A stretch of 64,000 nucleotides of DNA from Macrocystis pyrifera (Eukaryota; Sar; Phaeophyceae; Laminariales; Laminariaceae), in assembly GCA_031763025.1 (NCBI GenBank), contig JASSKH010000023.1, positions 3,747,501 through 3,811,500 of the forward strand, read 5' to 3'. The number at the start of each line of letters is the position of its first letter. Position 1 is the stretch's first letter. Below, one piece after another: positions 1 to 10,905 of this stretch. The translations under genes and the position numbers were made by a program. The notes below the pieces were generated by a model. The model searched no databases. It was not told the DNA's origin and was given only the letters and a program-made list of their open reading frames with translations.

Positions 1-111
1 CAAGGGAATTGATCGTATACGTAGTGTTCAAGGTACGGCACCCAAGAGGCAGTTACATAGTACTCCCATTGCTGTCTCTGGAAGTGGCCACACCGGAAAT
101 TAAACTAACTC

Positions 112-350
112 ATTGAAGCTGTCATCCATATGCAAGTCCGCCTCACAAGCGGTTCTTAGTAGGATGCAGCTCACCCTTCATGCGACTCGCCGGACACCTC
201 ACGGCGCTTCGCGCTTGGTGCAAGCAATGTCTGCCTGGTCGGTGAAAACCCGACATGCTCCGTCCCGGCATTGTAGGGATGCGAGGGTCTATGGTCATAT
301 GACTACGGCCATGCATGAGATCGAGTACATCTCTCCTATCGAGTACACCC
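112..350 (+). repeat. Dispersed repeat family A, copy 1
   Basis: Begins near gctgtcatccatatgcaag and runs through aatgtctgcctggtcggtg to ctacggccatgcatgagat, then passes into a C-rich tract. The same order of blocks recurs at 2756, 13930, 28362, 30850 (minus), 62655 and 63130 (minus). No protein is recognised. Confidence 0.85.
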
Positions 351-639
351 CGCCCCCCCCTCCACCCCGCCCCGGAGCCGCACGTGGGAACAATGTGCAG
401 ACCAGTAATTCACACCGCTGCGCTCATAACTCTGTCAAAAGTTGTCAAAGATCAATATTTTGAAAATTCGATATAAGCGAGTCCGAGCTGCAAGGTTCCA
501 TCGAGCGGGTCAGTTGATACAGAGGGAGGCGGACACAAAAGGTGCTATCTACAAGGCGCCATCTTGTCGGACTGACTCCTCGACGCCCCCGCCCCCCTTC
601 TCCCCCTCCGAAGAGACTTTCGCATCCCATTGTTTCCAC

Positions 640-835
640 GCCCAGACCCGTCCACCCACCGACCCGTCCATCCGCCGATCCACGCACTCATGCAATCACT
701 CACCCCACGTACCTCACCTACCCATTTACCCACCCGTTCATCGACCCACCCACCAACCCGCCACCCGCCCCCCCGATCCACGCACCCATCCACCCACCTA
801 CCTACTCACCCCCAGTCACCCAATCACCCCTTTTA
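640..835 (+). repeat. CCCACCCATC minisatellite
   Basis: Imperfect repeats of ACCCACCCATCC/ACCCGTCCACC type upstream of the first visible PPR-like exon. It gives proline/histidine-rich open frames that I regard as artefacts. Confidence 0.75.
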
Positions 836-902
836 TTACTCCTGTTGATTAGTTTTTGCCGTGACTCCGTTCCCTTCTAACCGCGCTTTCCAACCGTTCC
901 AG

Positions 903-989
903 GCGGGAGTCTGGCCGAAGATGTCCAACCACTTCTTGTCGGAGGTTATTGGGGCCCGCGAACGCGGGGGCGGGGACCGGCGGCACCGG
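903..989 (+). CDS. PPR-like gene, first visible exon
   Basis: A 29-codon phase-0 stretch between a polypyrimidine-rich acceptor (ccaaccgttccag) and a good donor (gtgagc at 990). It reads AGVWPKMSNHFLSEVIGARE and then a basic Gly-rich end. GVWPKMSNHFLSEVI has the spacing of a PPR repeat junction (Gly-Val-x-Pro followed by a helix). Short, so less certain than the later exons. Confidence 0.45.
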
Positions 990-1714
990 GTGAGCGCGGC
1001 GGATCGCTCGTCGAACACGAACCCACGTATACCTAGCCCCGAGCCCAAACCGTACCGTAACGCCAACCTCAACCCCAATCTCAACCCCAACCCCAATCTC
1101 AACTCTTACCGCAACCCCAACCCCGACCCCAACCGCAACCCTACCCGTACCCCAACCCTACCCACACCCCAATCTCGACCCCAATCCCAACCCCAACCCT
1201 GACCCCGACCACACCCCAACCGCAATCCACACCCCAACCTCAACCCCAACCCTGTCCCCTACCCCGATCCCAACCTCAATCCCAACCTCGACCTCGACCC
1301 GGACATCGGTCTTGCCGGTAACACCCCTCTGCCATCGCCCGCGACGTATCCGACCAGCTGGAGTGGAGGAAGGGCCTGGAGGTGTTGAGGGAGGCAAAGC
1401 TGGCAGGCGTCGAGATCTCGCCGACTCTGATGTTGCTCTTGCTGTCCAGGGTACCTAGAGGAAACTCTAGAAAGGTGAGTGTGGGGTGCGTGGAGGTACG
1501 ATGCGAAGGGGAAGCGCGGAAGAAACCGGGCGGTAGCGTGCGGCTAGGCCGCAAAGTTTCGTTATGGTGGTGGTGCTGTTGTTGTTGTTGTTGTTGTTTG
1601 TTGTTGCTGTTGTTGTTGCTGTTGTTGTTTGCTGCTGCTGTTGCTGCTGCTGTTGTTGTTGTTGTTGTTGTTGTTGTTTGCTGCTGCTGCTGCTGTTGCT
1701 GCTGTTGCTGTTGC

Positions 1715-1752
<38 letters not shown>

Positions 1753-3622
1753 GCTGCTGCTGCTGCTGTTGCTGCTGTTGCTGTTGCTGGTGATGGTGGT
1801 GGTGAGTGTGTTGATATTGTCGCGGTTGTCGTCGTCGTCGTTATCACATTAGCTCATCGCTAAAATCGAGCCCGTGGCCACAACAGGAGAGGCTGCAATA
1901 AGTCTGGAGTGGGAGAATACCCCAGGACAAACCAACGCAAGAATATTACACACCAACACTTGAAGGAAATCGTACACCCCAAACGACGAATATAAATATG
2001 AGATCAGCGTGCGTTGTATGATACATACGAGTTTCAACATAAACCGAAGGGAACCGCTTGCCAAGATAAGAAACAAAATAAAATAAACCACAGCGAGAAA
2101 ATAAAATAAAACGAAAGGAGAGCAGCATTTGATCTGCCCCCCGATTCCTGCGACGACGCCTCCTCTTTTTTCGAGAGCTGCGTGCTTGCTTCCCTGGGTC
2201 CTCCGCTTGTACCCAGCGGTGTATTTCTTCCGTTCCATACTCCTTTGGGCGGCCCGGTTCTCGCCAAACTTCCAAGGCGCAGGGGGCTGGGGGCAGTAGT
2301 TCCAACCGCGCTTCGGCGTCCATCATTTCCCTGATGACGCCGAACTGAATGCTTATTCACGGGGGTTTCTAGCCTCTCTTTTCCGTTCGCTACGTTATAC
2401 TCCGCGACGGTGATACGACACTGCTTCCGCAGACAAAACTGCCGTGTTGAAAAATAGCGTGAGGACCAATTCCGACTTGCCGCGGGCCATCACGTTTGGT
2501 TCGGCCATGCTCAAGCACTCTTGGTTCGGCGCGCGGGCAGGGTCAGTGCCACACTCCTCTGGGAGCTCTGGCATGTGTCAGGGATCTGGCATGTGTTAGG
2601 GGACCCGCAGGCTCGAGCTCCATCCCGGAAGGCAGCAGCCGCTAGGTGGAGGATGTTTTTGCAGTTACCTCGCTCTAGGAGGAGGGACGGGCTTAGAGCT
2701 AAAGGTTTCGAAAACCTATCAAGCCCCCATCCACACCGGAACATAAATCAACATAGTGACGGTGTCATCCATATGCATGTCCGCCTCGCAAGCGGTTCTT
2801 AATAAGGTGCAGCTCACCCTCCATGCGACTCGCCGACCACCTCAGGGCGCTTCGCGCTTAGTGCAAGCAATGTTTTCCTGGTTAGTGAAAACCCGACGTG
2901 CTCCACGGCGTTGTGCGGATTTGAGGGTCTTTGGTCCTACGACTACGGCCATGCTTGACATGAGCAATGCCCCCCCCCCCCCCCCGCTCTCGACTACGCC
3001 ATCCATGATAGTGAGTACCCCCCCCCCCCCCGGCGCTCCCTCTCTCCCCCTCCAGATATCCCACCTGGTCAGCTCTAAGGGGTCGCAGTTGTATGGCTTC
3101 CGCGCCTCGCCTGACATGCTTGCCATGGCCGCCATGGTCCACTGGAGGGAGGGGGTGGTCTTGGGAGCGGCGCGACACCTCAACGAGATGGACTCGAGGA
3201 GCAGGCAGCTCAAGAAGGTCGGGACGGTGGGGGGTACTGTGCCCTCAAAATATATGAGGACCGTTTGCACTAAATGTCTCTATAAAACCGGTCCTTGCAC
3301 TGCGGCATTGAGTTTTTTACATATTGGTACACGGTAGTGGTCCCTGCATAGTGCCGGTTGAGTAGTGCCGACTGCCCGCCATAGAGTGCCGGTAAAGTCG
3401 CTTTGCACAGATGGGATTAACCAGTGTGGAGGTGTGAGGAGTAGTTCCGGTTGCCGCTAGAGTGTTGGTTGGGCTTGCACGTACCCGCACGATACAGGGA
3501 CCATCTCTGTACCTGGTATATATATAATATCTATTATATAATTATATACCGGTATATAATTATAATATTATATATATTATATATATATTTATATATATTA
3601 TATAACCCTAACCCTATAATTA

Positions 3623-3654
<32 letters not shown>

Positions 3655-5230
3655 GACGGTAGTGGGGGATGGGGACGAACGCATATTTTTGTTTTGGTAA
3701 ACCGTGCTTGTATTTACGACATGGCCCGCATATTCGACAGGAATGGATGAACTACTTGAACTCTAAGCTCCAGACCTAGGCCTAACCCTTCAATCCCGAC
3801 CACCTCAGAAAGTTCTTGTAGTTTTAGCTGTAAAATGAGGAGAACCCTGACCGCATTGGGGAGTTTTCTCGATTTTTGAATGCGATAGTAGCCCTATTAT
3901 AACAACTCTCAACCCGATCGCCCGGGAAAGCTCGCGGACTTTTTCGCGTGTGAAATGAGGCAGAACCCCGACCGCCTCTGGGAAAGATGTCGGATTTTTG
4001 CTGTGAAATGAGAAGTTCGTCTGCTGCATTTTCAACCATTATCCCAAAGCTGAGCCAAGTCGTGTAAACTACGCTATTACTGCTGTTTTTATCGCCCTGA
4101 TAATTTGTCTGAAAAGACTTGCGAGTGTCGCACGGGGAGATGGGAGATCTAGCGTGCTTGATGGCCATGGTTGGCGCCGGAGCCTCGCGAAGGGTTAGTT
4201 TTGCGGTGTCTCGGTGCCCGAAGTATCGAGAGGCGCGGGGGTGGCGAGGTGTACTCATGTCATGCATGACCGTAGTCGTATGGGGAGGGTTGAGGCTAGA
4301 TTTGGTGAACGCCTGTTAACCCTATACTTCAACTTTTTCACTCTTGCAACAAGTATCTAACCCCGAATAGTCTGTCCCAAAAACGTGCCCCTGGGGGGCT
4401 ATCATGGAGTACATTTAACTTGGGTGATGTAATGGAAGGTGGGTGAAGTAGCGGGCAGAGCAGAGTTTGCAAACACGCAATTCTGAGGTATTCAGTGTTC
4501 GCGTGTGTGCGGTGAAATCGCGCAAAACGTCTGCTTCCTGCCCTGCGTGCCGTCAGATGCCCCTGTTTGGTCAGACAGCTTACTTGCGACTCTCTTTCCT
4601 CGTACAGGGAGAATTCGCTTGAGTTGGGAGACTTTTGGCTTAGGTGCGATGCTTGCTCTTCGACACTTTTTTGCGGACCCGGTCGTCTTTACCCTGCTTG
4701 ACTCCGATTGCAGCCGGATTACTGGCAGACTTCTCGCGGTCACCGCGTGCCCCGCTCTTGAACAATTCCGTTGTTTTTACTTCCCCGGCTCTGCTGTGCG
4801 TCCGCGCGCCCTGTCCCGCCCCCGCCTCCAACCCCGTCCTCACCCCCACCCCCGTTGCCATCACGCCCCGCCGACACCATGCGTTGTCGCACCCGCGCAG
4901 GAGATGCTGGCGCCGCCTAGCCCCCTCGTCGAAAAGTGGCTGGCAGTGGAAACCCGAGGCGTTTACGCTTCCCCGTCTCGCCCCCCGCAGCAGTGGCAGT
5001 GGCCGTGGAGACTGGTGGTCGTCGACATTTATGGCCGCGCCGGTCGCTGGGCAAAGGTAGTGAATGCGTTTGACGCGTTCCTCGGCGAGATGGCGTTTCC
5101 CCCCGGCGCCGCCCCTGAAGCCGGCGCCGCCGGCGCTGGTGACCCTCCTGTGGAAGAAGAGAGGGCGCCGAAGCTCGCGCGGTTACCGTTGCCTGAGGAA
5201 CGGGGAGGAAGCGTATCGAACACTGCTGCT

Positions 5231-5261
<31 letters not shown>

Positions 5262-7993
5262 CTACCCCCCGGGAGCGTCTACCACTGGCCGCGCTGGTGT
5301 GGCGGCCGCGGCCGACGCTGTGGGTGCTGCTGCCGCCCCCGCTGCGTTGGAGCCATGGGCCTCTGTACACCCTTCTCCCCTGGCGCACGCGGTGACGGCG
5401 TACTTGAAGCACGGTAGGGTCGAGGAAGCGGCGCAGGCTCTGTCGTTTCTTAGGATTAACCTTGCTGCGGGAGACAGAGCGGAAGGTTTCGTCGATTACG
5501 GTGGTGGTGGCGGCGAAGTGGGCGGGGGAGGGGACGGCAACGGCAGCGGCAGCGCCAGTGGTGGTGGTGGTGGTAGCGGTAGCGAACGAGTCGGCGCAAA
5601 AGCCTCCCCCCGCGGTCTGCCGGACCCCGCTTGGGTCGACGGCGCCGTGCGCGGGTTCGCCCGCGCGGCAAGGTGGGACCTGGTTATGGAGGTACTCTCT
5701 GTCGAGGTTGTCCGGTGGGCCTCGGGGGGGGCGGGGGGGAGGCGGCGGCAGCAGGATGACGGAAACGATGGAAACTACGGCGGCGGTAGCGGCAGCGATG
5801 GCAGTGGTGGAAGCGGCGGCGGCGGTGGCGATGGCGGTGGTGGTGAAAGCGACGAGCGGGCGAAGCTAGAGCAGGTGCTGGCATCGCTGAAGTTGTTCCT
5901 CGCGTCGAAAGTCGAGGTGAAGAAGCCGGCCTCGGGGCAGGTGGCCGGCTCGACCGCGTGCCTGGAGGCGCTGGATGGTATTCGAGCCGACGCTGGTGAG
6001 GACCGTGGCCTCGCTGGGACGGCGAGGGATGACTCGGACGCGCAACGCCCCCGGCAAGCGGTAGCGGACGCTTACTGGGCAGGGGGGGAGGAAAACCTTG
6101 GGCAATCACCTCCCCCCTCTTCCGTACCTCGTCCTCCTCCTCCTCCTCCTCTTTTGTCGAGTTTCCAAGAGAACAGCTGGGAAGTCGATCGAGACCAGCC
6201 ATGCGGCGAACGTGCCGGGATTAGCGGGGTTGGCAGCAATGCACCAAGCCGAGGGGCGGGTACTAGGCATGCGGTGGCCTGCGCGGATGCGCTTCAGTGG
6301 CTGCCCGCGCCGGAGCCCGCGCGAGAAAGAGGAGGGACAGTGGCGGTGGCAGCGGCGGCAGCGGCGGCAGCGGTGGCGGAGGTAGAAGCGGTGGAAGTGA
6401 CGGCTTCAACGGAGCCGCCGCTGCCGCTTCCTCAGTCGCTGGACACTCGAGGAAGCAGCAGCAACAGCGGCGATATCGACGACGACAATGACGATGCCGA
6501 AAATGGCGGCGGTCACGCTCCGAGCGCGGCCGGGCTGCTGCTGCGGGCTCGCTGCGCGGCCCTTCCGCCGAAGGTGGTTCTCAGCGCGATGCAGCGGGCG
6601 TGGGGGCAAGACCCTTTCGAGGGGGACGACGAGACAAAGGAACGGCGAAGGTCCGCAGCATTCGCCCTGTACGAGGCCGGGATAGAGTCCGGGGCGCTAG
6701 CGGGGGAAACGCACTGGGCGAGCGTCACGGCCGGGGTGGTGGACTTGGACCTGAGCGATTACCGCAGCAATCAGGCCTTGCCGCTGGCGGCTCTTAACCT
6801 TGTGCTCACCGACATGCTGCGCCGGCACGCGTTCGAGGAAGACGTGAGTGGGTAGGGGTGGGTGGGTGGGTGATTGGGTAGGTGGGTACGTGGATAGGTG
6901 GGATGGCGAGTGGGTGTCTCCGAGGAACCGTGCCGGCTTGTCTCAAGTGTCGCAAGCTGCCCACGCAGCTTGCAGTAGTGCTGTCGTGGCTACCGCACTA
7001 CCGATTCGCAGTCGGACGACCGGCCCATACAATCACTGCCAGATCGTCTATTTTTGCCCTTGACTTATGTACGATCGCCGGCAAGCCGTGTCCTCGCAGA
7101 CTAGCCGATTTCGCTTATTCCGCCCTGTGCTACGGTAGTGCCCTTCCGGGGGTGCTTGTTATCCCCCTGTTGTTTCTAACTTCCCTCCTATTGCCTTGTC
7201 CCTGCTGCTTCTGCTGCTCCTGCCGCGTTTTTGCTGCCCCTTCTGCTTTTGCACCTGCTACTGCCGGTTTTGCTGCCCCCGCTGCTTCTGCTGTTCCTGT
7301 TTCCCCTCCTGCTCCTACTCCTGCTGCTGCTGCTGGCGCCGCCGCCGCGGACACGACTGCTCCACAAAACTCCGAAACCGCGGCAACGAACAAAATACCA
7401 AAACGCAAAACCAAAATCAAAATCCAAAGGTGGAAAGACACGTGCACCACCCTCACGCTGATCTCATCATCATCGTGGGCATGGTCGCGTCGAAGCGCGC
7501 CGTGGACATCGTCAGGGGCATCCTCTGGCTGCTAGGCAGCAACCGCTTCGGCAACTCCTCCTCCCTCCGCGCCGGCCTCGAACTCCTCGGTCAGCCTAGC
7601 GAAGACCCCGCAGATCCCACGCAGCAGCACGGAGTCCCGCCCCAGCTGCTCGTCGGTGCGGAACAGGTGCTGGGCTCGCCGAAGCGCGGCGTTGTGCTTT
7701 GTCTCCCGCGGCGCCGGCTGCAGGAGTGGCTTCTCGCGGAGGGCAGGGCATGGAAGGCGCGCTATGACGTTAGCGGTGATAGTAGTGGTGGCAGTGGGAG
7801 TAGGGGCGAGCCTTGGTCACCTTGGTGGGTAGAAGATGGGATCGACACCATTCCGCCGCGGCTTCCCGGCCGCGCGAGCGAAAGGGGTCACGGCTTGGTA
7901 GGTGGTGGCGGTGGCGGTGGTGGGGGAGGTAGGGGTAGTGATGATTTTGTGTGTGTATCGAGAGGTACGGGGGCGGACCATCCACAGCAGTGA
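903..7993 (+). CDS. PPR-like protein with degenerate C-terminal Smr-like domain (multi-exon, 5' end unresolved)
   Basis: Probable organellar RNA-binding protein. Proposed exons, all phase 0: 903-989, 1358-1474, 3056-3217, 4901-5212, 5353-6843 and 7430-7993 (stop). Helical-repeat segments resemble pentatricopeptide motifs, for example GLEVLREAKLAGVEISPTL (1373-1429), VVVDIYGRAGRWAKVVNAF (near 5011-5070) and AHAVTAYLKHGRVEEAAQAL (near 5380-5440). The largest exon also carries Gly, Ala and Pro runs. The last two exons look like a plant-type PPR-Smr tail: VVDLDLSDYRSNQALPLAAL, then DLIIIVGMVASKRAVDIV, then GVVLCLPRRRLQEWLLAEG. The Smr signatures (DLHG and TGxGxHS) are not intact, so any nuclease activity is doubtful. 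Strong donors lie at 1475 (gtgagt) and 6844 (gtgagt); acceptors at 903, 1358, 3056 and 4901 are good. The donors at 3218 and 5213 and the acceptor before 7430 are weak. The gene may begin left of the window. PPR identity is by motif look only. Confidence 0.62.
1035..1310 (+). repeat. Degenerate CCCAAN hexamer array (telomere-like)
   Basis: About 270 bp of imperfect hexamers of the type AACCCC/AATCCC/AACCGC on the plus strand, inside the PPR-gene intron 990-1357. The unit resembles telomere repeats (CCCTAA type) but the T is mostly replaced. No reading frame is conserved. Confidence 0.8.
1358..1474 (+). CDS. PPR-like gene, exon with one PPR-length repeat
   Basis: 39 codons between an acceptor (cgtatccgaccag) and a consensus donor aag|gtgagtg. 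The peptide LEWRKGLEVLREAKLAGVE followed by ISPTLMLLLLSRV matches the helix A, turn, helix B pattern of a PPR unit. The following intron (1475-3055) contains a long GTT/GCT trinucleotide array and a copy of dispersed repeat family A. Confidence 0.6.
1564..1800 (+). repeat. GTT/GCT trinucleotide microsatellite
   Basis: Mixed GTT, GCT and GTTTGCTGC blocks for about 240 bp in an intron. It is open in several frames on both strands (poly-Leu, poly-Cys, poly-Asn/Gln), which produces spurious ORFs; none is believed. Confidence 0.9.
2434..2528 (+). other. Possible additional PPR exon or exon relic
   Basis: An open stretch after a good acceptor (gctgcttccgcag, ends 2432) reads RTNSDLPRAITFGSAMLKHS, which resembles a PPR second helix. 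Its phase does not join exon 1358-1474 to exon 3056-3217 directly, so it could be an alternative or degenerate exon, or chance. A cDNA read across 1474-3056 would settle it. Confidence 0.25.
2756..3035 (+). repeat. Dispersed repeat family A, copy 2 with poly-C tracts
   Basis: Starts ggtgtcatccatatgcatg, ends ctacggccatgcttgacatg, and is followed by two poly-C tracts (near 2971 and 3020) just before the PPR exon at 3056. Confidence 0.85.
3056..3217 (+). CDS. PPR-like gene, internal exon
   Basis: 54 codons after a strong acceptor (ctctctccccctccag). The peptide contains YGFRASPDMLAMAAMVHWRE and VVLGAARHLNEMDSRSRQLK, again a helix-turn-helix repeat. The donor aag|gtcggg is weak, so the 3' end could be a few codons further on. 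The acceptor lies directly after the poly-C end of a family A repeat, so a repeat inserted within about 60 bp of this exon. Confidence 0.55.
3518..3656. repeat. AT-rich TATATA block with embedded CCCTAACCCT
   Basis: About 140 bp of TATA/TAATAT dinucleotide-like sequence in the PPR-gene intron 3218-4900, containing one short telomere-type stretch TAACCCTAACCCT near 3602-3615. Confidence 0.85.
4243..4282 (-). repeat. Dispersed repeat family A, end fragment
   Basis: On the plus strand it reads gtactcatgtcatgcatgac then cgtagtcgtatgg, the reverse complement of the family A end. Only the last ~40 bp are present; flanking sequence is unrelated. Confidence 0.6.
5353..6843 (+). CDS. PPR-like gene, largest exon (497 codons)
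   Basis: Uninterrupted frame from an acceptor at ttggag (ends 5352) to the consensus donor gac|gtgagtg at 6844. The preceding exon (4901-5212) reads in another frame, and an intron 5213-5352 restores phase; a frameshift inside the (GCT)n tract at 5222-5264 is the alternative. Contents in order: PPR-like helices (PSPLAHAVTAYLKHGR, then DPAWVDGAVRGFARAARWDL), a Gly/Asp/Ser-rich linker, an acidic Lys/Glu helix, a proline run, an alanine run, then VVLSAMQRAWGQDPFEGDDE and the first half of the Smr-like domain. Confidence 0.6.
7430..7993 (+). CDS. PPR-like gene, terminal exon with second half of Smr-like domain
   Basis: Continues phase 0 from 6843. The acceptor (aatccaaag|gtggaa) lacks a pyrimidine tract. 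The first 110 codons are dense and helical (DLIIIVGMVASKRAVDIVRG, then GSPKRGVVLCLPRRRLQEWL). The rest is Gly/Ser-rich and ends at TGA 7991-7993. The intron before it (6844-7429) is rich in TGCTGC/CTCCTG runs. Confidence 0.6.
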   Translation: MERHVHHPHADLIIIVGMVASKRAVDIVRGILWLLGSNRFGNSSSLRAGLELLGQPSEDPADPTQQHGVPPQLLVGAEQVLGSPKRGVVLCLPRRRLQEWLLAEGRAWKARYDVSGDSSGGSGSRGEPWSPWWVEDGIDTIPPRLPGRASERGHGLVGGGGGGGGGGRGSDDFVCVSRGTGADHPQQ

Positions 7994-8579
7994 GGAGACG
8001 AGGCCGTGGTGGCTCTCGTCGGCTTGTTCTTATAAAGAAGTACTACTTTGCTGTTAGAATGTTCTAGTGTACAAAGAAAGGGCTGTGGCGTGGTGGGTTA
8101 CGCATGTGGAGCGAGTGGGGGGCGGGGGGGGAAGCTAAGCTTTCACGCACCCTTAGCGCGCTATCTCAAAGCGGTGAGGCTGGTGAGCGAGATTTAAATG
8201 AGCGCAACCGGGTTATTCTTTGCGTTAACAACCCGTTTGGGACTTTAAAAGAAGAGCAGTGACAAATGGAAATGCCGACTACGGGATGGGCCACCCAAAA
8301 ACATACTAGCGGGAAGCTCGTAGGTTGGGGGATTACGATATTTTATGGCAAGATTACACTTCGAGGGGGTTGTGCGATACACGCGCAGCGTGATGCTACG
8401 TACACCTGCCACTAAATACAACCGTACGTACTGTATGCTCACGCCAGACGGATGACCGAAATGTAAGTACCATTGGCGTACAGATATGAACACGATGCTG
8501 TCCTTACATTTCCGCCCAGAGCGATAGACGAAAACTCTCGACGTATAAACCGGTACACGTGTTGGTGGAAATATTCAGG

Positions 8580-8775
8580 GCTCTTCACGGGGTCATGGCC
8601 CGACCGGCGGGTTGGGTCAGGAAGTTTTTAAAATATCACGGATCGGCTCGGATCGGGTCGGGTCGTCGGGTCGAGTCGGGTCGGGTCGGTTTTCAAACTC
8701 TTACGGACCGTGTCGGCTCACCCTGCCTTAACCCTACTCGACCCGACCCGCAAGGACCCGACTCGTGCAAAAACC
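8580..8775. repeat. GGGTC / GACCC inverted-repeat block
   Basis: cgggtcgtcgggtcgagtcg with further GGGTCG units at 8640-8690 opposes cctactcgacccgacccgc at 8733-8765. The two arms could fold as a GC-rich hairpin with a ~45-base loop. Confidence 0.6.
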
Positions 8776-9779
8776 TGGAATTATTGAGTGCAATTTAGAA
8801 CCTGAGGTGACCGTACCCTAAGGTTCAGAGTAAGATAATAAGAGGAAGAGCGCGCTTTCGAAACCCTGAACGCCTACTAGTAGATACTGCGTTGTTGTCG
8901 GTGCTTGGAAGCCTTTTGACTCCAGCCTTCCGTGAGAATGCTATACTTTCCTGTGTTGCAAGTTGTTTCTGTTCGCTGTATGCTGAGTTTTCTGTTGTGA
9001 CTCTTCAGCGACCAGAAGATGAACCAGTAGTAGTAACCCCGGAGCAGCCACCTCACGAACACGGCTTTGCCACAGCCCGGATCAGCATCCCTGTATCCAC
9101 CCGGTGTACTGGGGGATCACCAGCATAAAAAAAAAAAATTGCTTGTCGATCGATTGAGCTCCTGTAAGCACAATCGAATGGGGCCATCCGCCCCCTCATA
9201 CCGGGTACATGGGTACGGAGTAGTGGTCGCTCTATATGGTGCCGATGTGCGCCAGCCACCCGTACGGGCACTCTTCTCGTAGCGGCAACCGGCACTAATT
9301 ACTCCGCACCCTGCCACACTGGTTGATCCCATCTGTGCCAAGCGGTTCCACCGGCGCTCTAGCGGGCGGCCGGCAGTATAGATAGATCTCTACGGTATTC
9401 GTGTATGCGTATATACGACAGCAACTGTTTTTCTGTCGCCTTCTGTTGATATTGTTCGTTCTGTTTTTCGCTTTTGGCTCAGTCGAGTTGTCATGTGATT
9501 TTTTCCTAGAGGTCCTGAGTTGGCCCTGAAAACGGTGTTTCACTTGACTACAAGGGTGAGACTGTACAGGAACATTGAAGTTCCATGTACCCGCCTTGTA
9601 CGGCCACGAGTACCGGAAACCGAGAAGCCCGGTTTGAACCAAACCCCACCTGTTGGGGTGCCGTGTGTATGTCGTCGCTTTCACCAGCTCCAAATGCGTC
9701 TTCACGTATAAAAAGACACAACTAAACTGAGCACAGCGCTCGAATGCATTCCATCGAGCGCAAATACAGTAGTAATACC

Positions 9780-10575
9780 GCCCCTAAAGCACGATGTGAG
9801 CGTATGTTAGTTTCGGAAGAACCGCATGGAGACACGCCACGAAAGGCTGCGTGCCGACAACCAGGTAAACGTGTTCCGGGTGCCTCACACCGCAACCGCA
9901 TACCTCAGCGCCGTGTCACCGTCGGAGGTGGATAGAAAGTCATACGCGACGTTCCCACGGGACAACCAACGGTAGCAGAACTCCTGATCAACTCGGCTAC
10001 AACTTTGGGGACAATAAGGGAAGAGAAGACACCCGCAGAAAGGATAAAAATCAAACGAGCGACGACATTGAGATAAGAGTAGGGTCAACAAGTATGGGTG
10101 TGATCTCATGCCGCAGCAGAGAGGCCTCATTGATCCCAAACTATATACGATTTAACCTACGACGCAATGTTACAACAGTAGTCTGGAACAGAAAAGAGGG
10201 GACAGGGTGGATCCCTTTTCGGGAAAGCCTCATTGTTGTATGGGGAGACAGTGATTGAGTATCACTCCGTGAGCGATATCGCAGCTCTACTTGTGCAACA
10301 GCACGACAAAGTTGAAAGAGGCTGCGAAAAAACAGACTATCCCGCCCGCCCATCGTTGGTAGCGAGGTGTACCGTCGACAACATCAGTTTCGTTTGTGTT
10401 TGTTTGACCGGGGTACCTACTCTCTGCGACGAAGTGCCGCGTTGATTGCCAGGCAGACAGTTCACGCGGGAGTAGTAACCCGGGGTGAGAGTCTCCGGCT
10501 GGTCGCAGCAGGACGCCTCATTGATCCCAAACTATATACCAGGTACGAATTAACCTACGGCGCAATGTTACAACA
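9780..10575 (+). repeat. Repeat family D, copy 1 (inverted relative to 52480-53265)
   Basis: Nearly the whole segment reappears in reverse complement at 52480-53265, for example acgctgaggtatgcg/cgcatacctcagcg and agacagtgattgagtatcac. Inside each copy a block of ~50 bp (tgatcccaaactatatac then acgcaatgttacaacagta) occurs twice about 390 bp apart. No intact coding region. Confidence 0.85.
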
Positions 10576-10797
10576 GTATTTCTCTCTTCTCTACCTAAAA
10601 ACCTTCCACGTCCAGTATAACTCTTTTGACGACTGAAACCACTTGTATACAGTATTACTCTTTTGGCAACCAAAAAAAATCACCTGCGCACACAGCATTG
10701 AATTTTTGATCGAACACATTGGATCTTCCGTTAGAGAGACCCTAGATTACCACCCAACGAAATCCCTCATGTCACCTGGGATCTTTGAAACCAATTT

Positions 10798-10905
10798 CCG
10801 CCATTTGGGCAGGAGGGAGGAGGAGGAGGGGGGGGCGTACTCATTTGTTGCTCGCCTTCGCCATTTGGCCGTTGATCACGCATCCCTTTCGAGACAGAGC
10901 GCCGT
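10798..10905 (-). repeat. Dispersed repeat family B, copy 1
   Basis: Plus strand reads gcgtactcatttgttgctcg then cgcatccctttcgagacaga. Related copies lie at 21836-21902, 26268-26345 and 29178-29250. Like family A it abuts a poly-G/C tract on one side. Confidence 0.75.

Noticed and set aside
1382-1863. Long Leu/Cys or Asn/Gln open frames
   Set aside because: They come from the GTT/GCT microsatellite. Only the first 93 bases, before the donor at 1475, look coding.
5029-5412. Ala-rich minus-strand frame opposite the PPR-like exon
   Set aside because: Shadow of the plus-strand coding sequence and its GCT repeat.
10367-10636. Frames inside repeat family D as transposon genes
   Set aside because: Both copies of D are interrupted in all frames, and no transposase or polymerase motif is visible.
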